Counted from the stretch's first letter, positions 16,473 to 25,178 are shown. The stretch: DNA of 64,000 nucleotides from Endozoicomonas euniceicola (GCF_025562755.1 NZ_CP103300.1:1-64000); one strand, 5' to 3'. Notes: a model not told the origin generated them from the sequence alone. Numbers and translations are program-made.

Positions 16473-18203
16473 CCGACATTCACCACCCAACATGACATTT
16501 TCCTAATACCTGCTATCTATCAGATAAGCAAATATCAAGAAGCCTTGTTATGCCTCCTATTCAATACCACTCTCAGGTCATGGATCATCTCGGTCTAGTG
16601 GCTGGAATGTGCAAAGAGCTGGGCATTGCCGACCATATCGACAGGCGCGCGCCCAAAGTATCTGACGAATGGAACATCTCCCACGGTGAGGCCGTTGTCG
16701 CGATGATTATCAATGGCCTCGGCTTTACGGGGCAGTCTCTCCACATGTTCCCTCAGTTCTTCTCCAATAAACCCCTCGATAAACTGATCAGAGAGGGGAT
16801 TGAGCCCGAACACATAAACGACAAAGTTCTTGGAAGAACACTGGATGAACTGTTTGAACTGGGTGTCAGTAAAGTCTATTTTGAGCTGGCTATCAAGGTG
16901 GCTACGCATCTCAAATTGCCATGTGATGCACTCAACCTTGATGGCACAGGATTTCACGTCGATGGCCGTTATAACAGCGAGGAGGAAGTAAGTGACGAGG
17001 ACCTCAATTGCATCAGGCTTTGCAAGGGCTACAGCCGAGATCATCGTCCTGACCTGAACCAGGCCATATTGCTCCTGCTGACCGAAAACCGGGCAGGCAT
17101 TCCGATGTTTATGAAAGCAGCCAGCGGTAATGTGACGGACAAGACCAGTTTCAAACAAGTGGTTTCTGAGCATATAAAGAGCTTCAAGGCGGCACTGAAT
17201 GCCCGTTACTTCATCGGTGATGCTGCATTGTATGTGGCTGAAACCGTTCAGGAACTGAGTCAGCAGGATCAGTTGTTTATCTCCAGAGTTCCTCTCAACA
17301 TTGGTGCAGCCAAAGAACTGGTTCAAAGTGCGCCATTGCGCTCAATGGTTGAGGTTGAAGGGTTTGAGCATTACGAATCTGTAGAGACTCTGTCTGACTA
17401 TGCAGGTGTCGTACAACGTTGGGTACTGTTTCGAAATAATCAAAGCCAGAAAACAGAACAGAAGACACTGACAAGGCGTATGCAGAAAAAGTCCCTGAAG
17501 GAGTTCAAGGAACTTGAGAAATTGGGCAAGAAGCCATTCTGTTGCGAATCGGATGCCATGGAAGCTTTCAAGCTATGGCAAAAACAGTCCGTATACTGCC
17601 AGGCTGAACCTGAGATCATCGAGAGTCCCTGCTATAAAACCAAAGGCCGTCCTGCTGATGGGACGGTTCCCGACCACTATGAATATTATGTGACAGGCTC
17701 CTGCACGGTTGCTGTACAGACTCGTCGTGATGCAGAAGCATCGTTGGGTTGTTTTGTTCTGGCAACCAACGATACAGATACAGTCCGGCTTGACGCTGGC
17801 GAACTACTGAGGACGTATAAATCCCAGCAGCAGGTTGAGAGAGGTTTTCGCTTCCTGAAGAGCCCTGATTTTCTGGTGTCTTCACTGTATCTCAAAAAAC
17901 CTGAGCGTATTGAGGCCCTGTTAATGGTGATGACACTCTGTCTTATGGTCTATGCTGCAATTCAGCATCGAATCCGCTATGAACTGAAAAGGCAGAGCCG
18001 AACGTTCCCGGACATGAAGAAGAAACCAGCCCAGAACCCAACGGGCAGATGGGTTTTCCTGTGCTTTGATGGGATTCATGTGCTGTCGGTTAACGGGACG
18101 GAGAAACACATGGTTGGAATATCAGAGAGGCAATCGACGATCATTTTTATTTTGGGCTCAACGTACCAAGAAATTTATTCCTGAATAGGGTGGTGAATGA
18201 CGG
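16473..18203 (+). mobile_element. IS1634-family insertion sequence, complete
   Basis: The terminal inverted repeats are CCGACATTCACCACCC at 16473-16488 and GGGTGGTGAATGACGG at 18188-18203, with one mismatch. They are flanked by a 6-base AT-rich direct repeat TTATAA (16467-16472 and 18204-18209), in line with IS1634-type target duplications. The length is 1731 bp with a single intact transposase gene. The insertion splits an 87-codon gene. Good repeats and an intact frame indicate a recent event. Confidence 0.88.
16550..18184 (+). CDS. IS1634-family transposase
   Basis: The protein has 544 residues. The N-terminal DUF4277-like region (MDHLGLVAGMCKELGIADHI, SHGEAVVAMIINGLGFTGQS) is followed by the IS1634-type DDE core: LNLDGTGFHVDGRY (first Asp), ARYFIGDAALYVAETVQ (second Asp) and YKSQQQVERGFRFLKSPDFL (Glu). 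A further conserved stretch, VSSLYLKKPERIEALLMVMT, lies near the C-terminus. Length and motif order match full-length family members. The stop lies 19 bases inside the right terminal repeat, so this is a normal single-gene element. Confidence 0.9.
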   Translation: MPPIQYHSQVMDHLGLVAGMCKELGIADHIDRRAPKVSDEWNISHGEAVVAMIINGLGFTGQSLHMFPQFFSNKPLDKLIREGIEPEHINDKVLGRTLDELFELGVSKVYFELAIKVATHLKLPCDALNLDGTGFHVDGRYNSEEEVSDEDLNCIRLCKGYSRDHRPDLNQAILLLLTENRAGIPMFMKAASGNVTDKTSFKQVVSEHIKSFKAALNARYFIGDAALYVAETVQELSQQDQLFISRVPLNIGAAKELVQSAPLRSMVEVEGFEHYESVETLSDYAGVVQRWVLFRNNQSQKTEQKTLTRRMQKKSLKEFKELEKLGKKPFCCESDAMEAFKLWQKQSVYCQAEPEIIESPCYKTKGRPADGTVPDHYEYYVTGSCTVAVQTRRDAEASLGCFVLATNDTDTVRLDAGELLRTYKSQQQVERGFRFLKSPDFLVSSLYLKKPERIEALLMVMTLCLMVYAAIQHRIRYELKRQSRTFPDMKKKPAQNPTGRWVFLCFDGIHVLSVNGTEKHMVGISERQSTIIFILGSTYQEIYS

Positions 18204-18405
18204 TTATAACGACTCTAACTTCGGTAACTGGCTTTACGACATCTATTCACATTGCGAGCTGGATCTTGCTACTGATCTTGTTGTATCTGCCATTGAAAGG
18301 TACTTACAAGAGCATGGTTTTTGCTGCTATCAGGAAATACTTACAGAACATGCTCTTCCCCTGAATCCCTGACTTACGTTGCCAGATCAATCTGCATAAA
18401 CGAAC

Positions 18406-18657
18406 TCAGCCCGTTCCGCTAATGCTCGGGGCTGCCAGCACATCTATCTGCAAACTCAAACTGTCAAAATCATCCGAGATAAAGCCAAGGTTCTGGGCTG
18501 GCGAGAACTTCACACGATGCACCCGGATATTAAAGGGCAAGCCTTCCTGGGCATCGTTCAGCCCTTCCATAAACAGCACAAATTCACGACCACTTTCCAC
18601 TAATGCCTGCACCATATTAGAGGCAATGGGCGTGTAACTGACCTTTACCCTAAATTC
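18406..18657 (-). pseudogene. Phage tail tube protein, C-terminal fragment
   Basis: Reading from about 18657: EFRVKVSYTPIASNMVQALV, EGLPFNIRVHRVKFSPAQNL and GFISDDFDSLSLQIDVLAAP to the stop. The pattern 'VHRVKFSPA..LGFISDDFDSL.L.. DVLA' resembles C-termini of contractile-tail tube proteins. There is no start codon before a neighbouring gene's stop at 18656, so the first half has been deleted. An internal ATG at 18615 exists but would give only 69 residues. Tail-tube, tape-measure and completion-type genes all read on the minus strand, as expected for one tail operon. Confidence 0.5.
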
Positions 18658-19063
18658 AGGGGTTAACCGCTGAATTTAGGTTTACAGACATATCTGCAAA
18701 CGAGAGCTGCCCGTTGTTGGGAGCGATATCGAACTGAGTCTCTGGGAAGGTGATTTTCCTGACACCTTCAAAGTTGGCGTTATTGAGTAGTGACCGGATC
18801 GTTCGGGCAATGGTCATCAGCTGGTAAGTGGTATCAGGCTGCGTCCGGTAAACGCCGCTGACCGTTAATTCCAGCCGGTACTTTGCCCGTTTACCCTGTC
18901 GTTCCTGTTCCCGGATACTGTCCAGCTGTACCAGAATGGCCGGGGGCTCAATATCCGGAAGGTCAGCGATGAAATAGCCAAGCAACACCGGAAAGCTACT
19001 CTCTTCCAGTTTAGCGATCAGGGCTTTGATGATCTGTTCATCGGGGTTCGATGTTGAAGGCAT
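18656..19063 (-). CDS. Prophage tail-module protein (Gp37-like)
   Basis: A 135-residue protein starting MPSTSNPDEQIIKALIAKLE. The middle contains DIEPPAILVQLDSIREQERQ and YRLELTVSGVYRTQPDTTYQ, and the C-terminus is FPETQFDIAPNNGQLSFADM. Small proteins with the sequence of features '...lPaviVql..i......g....l.l.v...v' belong to minor tail/completion (Gp37-like) families of prophages. This is recognition of pattern, not a database hit. It overlaps the preceding small open frame (19038-19163) by 26 bases, typical of phage operons. The frame looks intact, but its operon is not. Confidence 0.55.
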   Translation of the reverse strand: MPSTSNPDEQIIKALIAKLEESSFPVLLGYFIADLPDIEPPAILVQLDSIREQERQGKRAKYRLELTVSGVYRTQPDTTYQLMTIARTIRSLLNNANFEGVRKITFPETQFDIAPNNGQLSFADMSVNLNSAVNP

Positions 19064-19163
19064 AGTGCAGCTCTTGTTTCAGCAATGTTGAAAACCGTTC
19101 AAGCAGTAATAGTTCCATGTTTGCCAGCGCCGTTTCTGCCTGTTGATAGATGGTTGTAAGCAT
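19038..19163 (-). CDS. Small phage open frame (41 aa)
   Basis: The short frame MLTTIYQQAETALANMELLL continues with LERFSTLLKQELHYAFNIEP and ends in TGA. It lies tightly between the gene at 19182-19586 and the gene starting at 19063, which it overlaps by 26 bases. The amphipathic helical composition and packed position suggest a small tail-module gene or the remainder of one. It is too short to assign. Confidence 0.35.
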   Translation of the reverse strand: MLTTIYQQAETALANMELLLLERFSTLLKQELHYAFNIEPR

Positions 19164-19181
19164 CAATGTCAGTACAGCTGG

Positions 19182-19586
19182 TCAGCTGCGTAAGATAATG
19201 TCCAGAGCGGCCAGTTGTTTGATCGCTGCCGCCTTTTCGTCATTGGTGATGCCATCGCTGGCAGCGGGCTTAAGCCGGGTATAAACGTCAGAGGCATCCT
19301 TACCGAGTACTGTTCCGGCCAACAGCGAAACATTGGCAGCCAGAACGACCTGATCACGGCTGATACTGTTGTTGCCTTCGGATACCAGAAAATCCTCAAC
19401 CGCGTTTTGCCAGCTGTACCAGCCGTTAGGGCTGGCTCCACTGTTAGTCCCCGTAAACATCAGCACCCCGCCAGGGAACTCTTTAGACAACAGAGTGTTG
19501 CCACTGTCCCGGCTGCGAGGGTCTTTTAACAGGTCTATCATCAGGTCAATTAAACGTACAGATAAGGAGTCATTTAATAGCATCAA
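19182..19586 (-). CDS. Prophage protein, probably tail/head-completion module
   Basis: A 134-residue protein: MMLLNDSLSVRLIDLMIDLL, then PGGVLMFTGTNSGASPNGWY, a hydrophobic helix VLAANVSLLAGTVLGKDASD, and a helical C-terminus. It has no clear catalytic motif. It is the first gene of the surviving minus-strand phage cluster. Its start abuts the antitoxin remnant at about 19598, so upstream phage genes have been removed. Assignment to the prophage is by position and packing only. Confidence 0.45.
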   Translation of the reverse strand: MMLLNDSLSVRLIDLMIDLLKDPRSRDSGNTLLSKEFPGGVLMFTGTNSGASPNGWYSWQNAVEDFLVSEGNNSISRDQVVLAANVSLLAGTVLGKDASDVYTRLKPAASDGITNDEKAAAIKQLAALDIILRS

Positions 19587-19597
19587 TACACCCCATC

Positions 19598-19832
19598 CTT
19601 GCCGATGTCAGCGCTGGTATTTCTGAGCTGAAAAAGAACCCCATGGGGGGTCATCAAAGAAGCCAATGGTGAAACTGTCGCCATCCTGAATCGTAATGAA
19701 CCGGTGTTCTACGCCGTTCCCGCTAAAGTCTATGAAGCCATGATGGATGCTCTGGACGATCTGGAGCTGTTTGCCATCGTTGAAGAACGTAAAAATGACG
19801 AACGGGTTCGGGTGAATATTGATGAGCTATGA
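19598..19832 (+). pseudogene. Phd/YefM-type antitoxin, frameshifted
   Basis: Before the break the frame reads ILADVSAGISELKKNPM. After one extra G in a G6 run near 19643, the family sequence resumes as IKEANGETVAILNRNEPVFY, AVPAKVYEAMMDALDDLELF and ends NIDEL. This is the compact Phd/YefM-like DNA-binding and toxin-wrapping antitoxin pattern. The start codon has also been lost at the junction with phage DNA. It was an antitoxin that neutralises and autoregulates the adjoining RelE-type toxin. Now it is inactive. Confidence 0.75.
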
Positions 19833-19959
19833 ACTGGACTTTTCTAAACAGGCTTTAAAAGAATGGAAAAAATTAAGGCTCATTATGGGTTTCAGGCTTT
19901 TGCTCTTATTCAGTGACCTCTTCAGCCAGTTCTTCCGCTTCATTCTGTTGGAATTCTGA
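19822..19959 (+). pseudogene. RelE-type toxin, truncated to its first residues
   Basis: The ATG overlaps the antitoxin end by 11 bases, the usual translational coupling of such pairs. The frame reads MSYELDFSKQALKEWKKL, the standard RelE-family N-terminus, then switches to unrelated sequence (RLIMGFRLLLLFSDLF) and stops. Catalytic residues of the ribosome-dependent RNase, which lie later in the fold, are absent. The 3' end reaches the tail of the ankyrin gene on the other strand. Confidence 0.72.
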
Positions 19960-19963
19960 TTGC

Positions 19964-22588
19964 TCAGAATCCGAAAAAACCGCTTGGTCTTCGCCCGCTT
20001 TTTGTTGATCGTAACCTGTTCCGTTGGGAAAGTGCCGCTCGACTTTTCTTTCTGGCCGTTTCACTGGGCCTGAAACCTTCACTTTCCAGTAGGGATATGA
20101 TTTCTTTGTATCTCTCTTCAGATTGATGCTGGAGAGCGATGTCTAAAGGGGTTAATTGTTTCTCGTTGGCCCTTTTAAATTCAGGGATTTCATTGGCCGG
20201 GGCGCAGCACTCCAAGATAGTTCGAACGGTTTCAATATGGCCAGACTTAACCGCCCGGTGCAAAATGGAGTCCCCAAGATAATCATGCCAGTCAACCTTG
20301 AAGTCAGAGGCTAAAAAGAGTCTGACTATTTCCGAATACCCATAGTCGACCGCTAAGTTAAATGCCTTTCGTCCGTTTTCAGAATTAATCGGGTCGGAAC
20401 CGACTTTATCGATCAGTTTTTTTAATATATCAATGCGCTGGTATCGAGCAGAATCCATTAATAGTTGAGATGAATCGAGCCGTTGGCTGTCCATTATATT
20501 TGAAAGGCTGTTAAACATTTCAATATCACCCACTGCTATCGCTGCCCGGATGTGCTTAATATCAGGCGAGGCACCTTTTTCGAGAAGCAACTTAACAATA
20601 TGAGTTTGCCCTGTTTCTACGGCGGCGGTCAAAGGTGATTCTCCTTCCGGAGTGACGCTTGCTCCACGCTCAAACAGTTTTTCTATAGCGTTGAAATTAT
20701 GAGCATTGATTGCCTCGTACAATGGGGATTTGCCCGAGCAATCCTTCGAGTTTAATGTTTCTTCAGGCACATGTTTAAGTAATACGGCGAGCATCTCGCC
20801 ATGCAGATCACCATCCGGGTTAGTGATCGCCTCCTGCAAAAAACCAAATCTGGAATAAGGCCAGTCGTACTTTGAGAGCAGGGTATCGATAATGTCAGGA
20901 GCCCTTTTCAAGATGGCTGTATGTATTAGTTCATCAAGTGGGGGGCTTCCATGACGGGCAGGCAGGCCTGATTGAATTAACGTTCTGGCTGCCGCCATGC
21001 AATTACTGTCTAATGCTTGTTTCAGGAGACTGTTATCCTTTGGAATCCTAGTGGGCAAAAATTTAAATTTACCGGCACTGAGCCATCTAAGTGTTTCCGG
21101 GTTATTGCCTTTAATGGCTGCGGTAATTAGAATTTGATCACTGCGGAAACTGGTATCCAGAGTTGCACCGGCATCAAGCAGTGCCTTAATGACACCGACT
21201 CCCGCTCCGTTTTTCAGAGCGGTTATTAAAAGGGGCTGTTCTTGATCGCCTTGTTGTTGTGAAGGGTGTGAAGGCACCAAAGACCGAACACTGTCTGGAT
21301 TATTCGCATACACCGCCAACTTAAGGGCCTGTCGTTCTTTATGACCGAAGGGTCTGGTGGTGATGTTTTCACCATTCCTGACCATAATCTCTTTCAGCGT
21401 CTCATTCGGTTCCTGAAGATCTACAGATTGCTTGTCAAACCGCTGTATGCCCAATGGCACGGGCACCGAATTATCTGTGTCGTAGATACTTACAGATAAA
21501 GAAATATGCAATTTTTTGGCAAGCAGAGTTAAAGAGGGCTGCTCACTCCGTTTTGCCTGAAGAAAATACAGCGGGATATTCTGATCAAAAACGGTAACGG
21601 TTTCATCTGCCACATCAATGGATAATGAATGCCCTTCTATGAAGAGCAAATAGGCACCTGAGGGTAAGGTGCTTAAAATATCTTCGAGGCCTTCAGGTGT
21701 CACCATCGCAATCCATCGCTGGGTTGCTCTAAAAGAAGGCTGCTCGGCAGGCGTATCTTTTAAAAACCACGGAGTGAGGATCGCTGAGGCTTTAATGCCA
21801 TCCTGCTCAGTAATTGAGTGGCTCATGAATGTATTCTGAGGCACCTGATAGAGCTGCAGGCTGTCGAGCCTTGCCATGATTTGTATGTATTTAAAGGACT
21901 CAGGATGATCCTGTGCGAATAAATCAAAGAAAAGTGACTTTCCTTCAGGAACGGGCTGGGTCCCCTTCAGGGCTGAATAATTTTTATAATCTTTCAATGC
22001 GAGTTGAATCGGTTCCCATAAGCTGTCATAAAGGGTACCGTCATAAAGCCAGCCTTCTTGAGAGGATCGGCTTAATAATCTTAATGACTCTGCGAACTCG
22101 TTCTGGGTTCCGGTAATAATGGATTGAATATGGCTAAGGCCCAGCCCGTAACAAATACCATTTTTAGCATCAAGACTCTCCAGGGATTTGAAATCCTTAT
22201 GGTTTGCCAGTACTGTCAAATTATTAGCAAGATTGTCAAATTTATCTTCATATTCAATATAATCGGATTTACGCAATTCAATTTCTGACAGGCAAGCACG
22301 CATTTCCCGGGTGCTTTGATGACCTTCTGAGCCCGCCTCTATACCGGTCAACTCAGCCTTTTTTTGATTTAAACGATTTACTACAGTACCGGCATCGTCA
22401 GGAATATCTGCCACAGAAACAGCCCTATCAAGGATGCTTTTGTCCGACAGACAGGCCGGTAACAAGTTCTCAGCTAAAGATGAAGGGGTGGCTGATGATG
22501 CCGCAGATGGTTGATGCTGGCTGGGCGGTTCAACATGCAAAAAATCAGGTATATAACAGTGGTAGCCTCTGCTGATGTAACCATCCAT
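19964..22588 (-). CDS. Candidate effector: papain-like protease domain plus ankyrin repeats
   Basis: An 874-residue protein from ATG 22588, chosen for its AAAAAGGA ribosome site; an ATG 13 codons earlier lacks one. A helical N-terminal third (about 1-130) is followed by a possible YopT/C58-like cysteine protease. The order is Cys146 in NGICYGLGLSHIQS, His320 in LLFIEGHSLSIDV and Asp335 in VTVFDQN, with His-Asp spacing of 15, close to that in YopT. From about 405 to 840 there are roughly ten degenerate ankyrin repeats (for example GKSPLYEAINAHNFNAIEKL, GESPLTAAVETGQTHIVKLL, GDSILHRAVKSGHIETVRTI), ending in a basic tail rich in Arg and Ser. There is no signal peptide or membrane segment. The repeats would bind host or bacterial proteins. 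The protease call is inference from motif spacing. Confidence 0.72.
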   Translation of the reverse strand: MDGYISRGYHCYIPDFLHVEPPSQHQPSAASSATPSSLAENLLPACLSDKSILDRAVSVADIPDDAGTVVNRLNQKKAELTGIEAGSEGHQSTREMRACLSEIELRKSDYIEYEDKFDNLANNLTVLANHKDFKSLESLDAKNGICYGLGLSHIQSIITGTQNEFAESLRLLSRSSQEGWLYDGTLYDSLWEPIQLALKDYKNYSALKGTQPVPEGKSLFFDLFAQDHPESFKYIQIMARLDSLQLYQVPQNTFMSHSITEQDGIKASAILTPWFLKDTPAEQPSFRATQRWIAMVTPEGLEDILSTLPSGAYLLFIEGHSLSIDVADETVTVFDQNIPLYFLQAKRSEQPSLTLLAKKLHISLSVSIYDTDNSVPVPLGIQRFDKQSVDLQEPNETLKEIMVRNGENITTRPFGHKERQALKLAVYANNPDSVRSLVPSHPSQQQGDQEQPLLITALKNGAGVGVIKALLDAGATLDTSFRSDQILITAAIKGNNPETLRWLSAGKFKFLPTRIPKDNSLLKQALDSNCMAAARTLIQSGLPARHGSPPLDELIHTAILKRAPDIIDTLLSKYDWPYSRFGFLQEAITNPDGDLHGEMLAVLLKHVPEETLNSKDCSGKSPLYEAINAHNFNAIEKLFERGASVTPEGESPLTAAVETGQTHIVKLLLEKGASPDIKHIRAAIAVGDIEMFNSLSNIMDSQRLDSSQLLMDSARYQRIDILKKLIDKVGSDPINSENGRKAFNLAVDYGYSEIVRLFLASDFKVDWHDYLGDSILHRAVKSGHIETVRTILECCAPANEIPEFKRANEKQLTPLDIALQHQSEERYKEIISLLESEGFRPSETARKKSRAALSQRNRLRSTKSGRRPSGFFGF

Positions 22589-22749
22589 AAAAATCCTTTT
22601 TAAAAAATGTGAATCTATACAAATCAATTATAGGAAACGGCAGCAGGCCGGATTTTCTAATACAGGCATGCATGGGCAATATGAAAGGAGTGTTATTGAG
22701 TGGCTGTCTTTTTTTCTTAACAGGTTCTGCAACATAAACAGAAGATGCA

Positions 22750-23079
22750 ATGACGCCCATCTCGTTTTCATTTAGTGACGGCTCAGATGGAGAGTGCCAG
22801 TTGACCAATAAACGAGGCGCGTGGACCGCTCAAGTGCCCAGTACTGTTTATGTCCGAAAATCGGACGATGCCCTGCAAGTCAGGTGCAGAACAGAAGGTG
22901 GCCGAGAAACGATCAATGCCATACCCAGCGAGATGGGAGGGAAAATAATAGCCAGTGCGGTATTCCTTGACTTTGGCATTGCAGACGCTATCACCGATAA
23001 GCACAGACAATACCCTAAAAAGCAGTCTCTGGTCTTCAAAACGCTCACTGGAGGAACCAAATTTTTTATGCTGATATAA
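22750..23079 (+). pseudogene. C-terminal part of a putative lipoprotein-type protein
   Basis: The frame reads ISFSFSDGSDGECQLTNKRG, AWTAQVPSTVYVRKSDDALQ and VRCRTEGGRETINAIPSEMG, then a Gly/Ala-rich hydrophobic segment and DAITDKHRQYPK. The pattern 'C.LTN.kG.W....P..V.V.KS...L.V.C...G' followed by a glycine-rich 'GAGxDxxTGAxYDYP'-type end occurs in a common family of gammaproteobacterial envelope lipoproteins. There is no signal or lipobox here, so the 5' part is probably missing. The ending KFFMLI also looks degraded. Confidence 0.45.
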
Positions 23080-23215
23080 CCGGAACTGTTTTTCATACCA
23101 CGCCAGTTTCGCCTTCAGCTGAACATGTTCGAGCTGAAGGGGTTCAAAGGTCGGGCTGTCTGGCGTAGTACCTTGTTCGGCTCAGTGAAGACGAACGCTT
23201 AAGTCCGGCAGGCTC

Positions 23216-24446
23216 CTAGTCATCCGATCCACCGCCAAAGCCTGTAGCTATGCCTGCGCCTATAGCATTGCCCAGGGATTCGAGTATAAATCCTCCCGAA
23301 CCCCCTCCACTCGAGGTATTGGAATGCGCTTCCCTTGCCCGCTGCTCCTCAGCAAGGATGGAGCGAGCGGAAATAGAAGTAGCACCATGATCCTTAAGTA
23401 TCCTCATGGTCACACGGCACCCATGGTAGTGGGCAGAGGTATAAGCAGTCCAGGCAAAGCGCTTTTTGGGGTTCTCTTTATTAATTTGCCCTTTGACCCT
23501 GCCATCTTTTAGCAAACACTTCACGTTATCCGTTTTACCTATCGAACTGGCCTTCATCAGAGCGGTAAAACCTCTGGCACATTCAGCATTCGGATCAACC
23601 AGGGTGGAGCCCGCACCGTTCTTAAGACTCAGAAGGTAAGTGATCACCCCTGATTTATCTGAATTAATGCCTGCCGTAATCCGAAGTAATTTCTCTGCAA
23701 AGAGCTTATCTCTTAACGGATGATGGAGATTGTCGGGAATGGCTTTCCGTGCCGCGTCCAAAAGGCCAGCGTCGCATCGTTCAGCGATTCGCTGAAAGGC
23801 ATAGGCGGAGAAAGCTCCATCGTTATGGCCGTTTAACACTACTTTTGCCAATATTTTCCCGAAGTCCGCACCGAGGGCTTTATGGGCTGTGCCAGTGAGC
23901 AGTAGTTTCAGCAGATCCTCACCCTCATTGTTTACCGCCGTCACACTCCCGGAAGGCGCAGCATCCAGCAGTGTAGCTACCATTTCCCAGTGGTTATTTA
24001 ATGCCGCACTGATCAGTGGTGTATTGCCACTTTTTTTTGTTTGAGGCATTAATATCAACGCCTCCAGTCCTCATAGTATTTTCGATGGATGTGAAGTTAG
24101 ATGCCGCGGCTTTTCTGTGGAGTTTCTGACCGCTTCGAGAGTCCATAAAGTAAGGAAGAATGTCAGGAGCCGTTTTGTCAGGCACTTTGAACTGGCTAAC
24201 GGATTGATCAATAAGTTTAATGGGTTTTGGAAGGCTGGGGAAACAGCCTGTGGGGTTGTTGTGCTCAGACAGATCGCTGGCACTGATGAGATACTCCCTC
24301 AGTTGTTTTTTGTTGGCAACAGGCCGCTCGGTGCCAAAGCGCCCTACAAAGGTAGCTGTCGTAACTGATTCAGCTTTTTGGTTTTCAGATAAAGAGCCTG
24401 ATGGATAGTCAGCCACCTTCGAGGTTGTTGCTGTACAAGCCTGCAC
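23216..24446 (-). pseudogene. Ankyrin-repeat protein, frameshifted at an A8 run
   Basis: Two frames meet at eight A residues (plus-strand T8, 24032-24039). The 5' frame (24446 start, MQACTATTSKVADYPSGSLS) ends its homologous part at RTGGVDINASNKK. The 3' frame picks up as SGNTPLISAALNNHWEMVAT. One base fewer in the run gives a continuous protein of about 407 residues. Ankyrin units are NTPLISAALNNHWEMVATLL and GFTALMKASSIGKTDNVKCL with DPNAECA before it. The C-terminus is glycine-rich (SSGGGSGGF, AGIATGFGGGSDD). It lies next to the larger ankyrin gene on the same strand. It could be slippage-expressed or phase-variable rather than dead. Confidence 0.65.
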
Positions 24447-24718
24447 GTACTTTTCCTCTGTTTATCTATTCATCATCTGCCTTTGTGAATATTTTCTGGC
24501 AAGGCGAGATCTGGAACACCCTCAGGTGGTTTCACTACTTTAATAGGACAGAGATATAGAGAAATCGTTCATTCTGTTTTCTGATGGCTTCATTTTTCAT
24601 TGCAGTGAAGACTGAGTTTAAAATAGAAGGAAAAAATAGAAAAAAATAGGACATCCATAATTTAAAGAGCTCAAAAGTACAAATAAACCTCTCTGTTTTA
24701 CTTTCATCCAACGACAAA
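24447..24718. other. Intergenic stretch, no gene seen
   Basis: This is AT-rich sequence with several short A-runs and no credible reading frame. It is likely the upstream region of the ankyrin gene that starts at 24446. The open frame at 24535-24753 on the minus strand has no ribosome site or family resemblance. Confidence 0.5.
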
Positions 24719-25178
24719 TCATTCGATGAACTCATTGAATTTGGTGCAGTCACTGGGCCATTTAGGAATAAACATGCTGAAAAGCAGATTGAGATAACTG
24801 CTTAGCGCAAAAGGAATAGCTGTATCGGGATTTTGTCCTTGTGAACGAAAGGGCTTTAGTTTGTCCGGTTGTTTTTTGTCGGTATTACCACAGGCCTTTT
24901 CCGATCTTTTCTGAACAGAGGTGTAGTCGGAGTTTTCAGGGGTTGTCGCCAGTTTGGCTCGGACACGATTCAAATCAACATATGACATGCAGGTCAACAG
25001 TGCTCCTTCATCCAATAGAGCCTGACTTTTGTAACGACCTTCCCATATCACGGCCTTTGCAATCATCTTCTTTATTGGCTGCCCTTGCCAGGTATTCATT
25101 CAGGCAACGCATAAACCAGCTGATATCCAGTAGACGGTTGCGGTACTCTTCGGCGAAGGAGGTAATGGCAACATGATC
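24719..25178 (-). pseudogene. REP-associated tyrosine transposase (RAYT), broken
   Basis: Reading from about 25178: HVAITSFAEEYRNRLLDISW, FMRCLNEYLARAANKEDDCK. After an indel at CKGR the next frame continues as VIWEGRYKSQALLDEGALLT, CMSYVDLNRVRAKLATTPEN and SDYTSVQKR. These are the helical motifs downstream of the catalytic centre in RAYT/TnpA-REP proteins ('FMRcLNEY..R..N.ED...GRFWEGRYKSQALLDE.ALL.CM.YVDLNPVRA'). The N-terminal HUH motif is missing, and the 5' side is fused to an IS4 remnant. Such enzymes mobilise REP hairpins. Confidence 0.75.

Larger units (their letters stand above)
16372..18372 (+). pseudogene. Small gene (87 codons) split by the IS1634-family element
   Basis: ATG 16372 has a good Shine-Dalgarno (GAGGTG, 5-base spacing). 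It reads MLTPEKIDYLIGYLTALGGR and continues to LLIMIY at 16472. After removing the IS and one TTATAA duplication, the frame continues without a stop from 18210 (NDSNFGNWLYDIYSHCELDL, ATDLVVSAIERYLQEHGFCC) to TGA at 18372. Exact in-frame rejoining over both halves supports a real gene. The product is a small helical protein of unknown family. It reads opposite to the tail genes on both sides, so it may have been a moron gene of the prophage. Confidence 0.6.

Noticed and set aside
16595..17326. 243-codon minus-strand frame opposite the IS1634-family transposase
   Set aside because: Antisense to an intact transposase with all motifs; no independent support.
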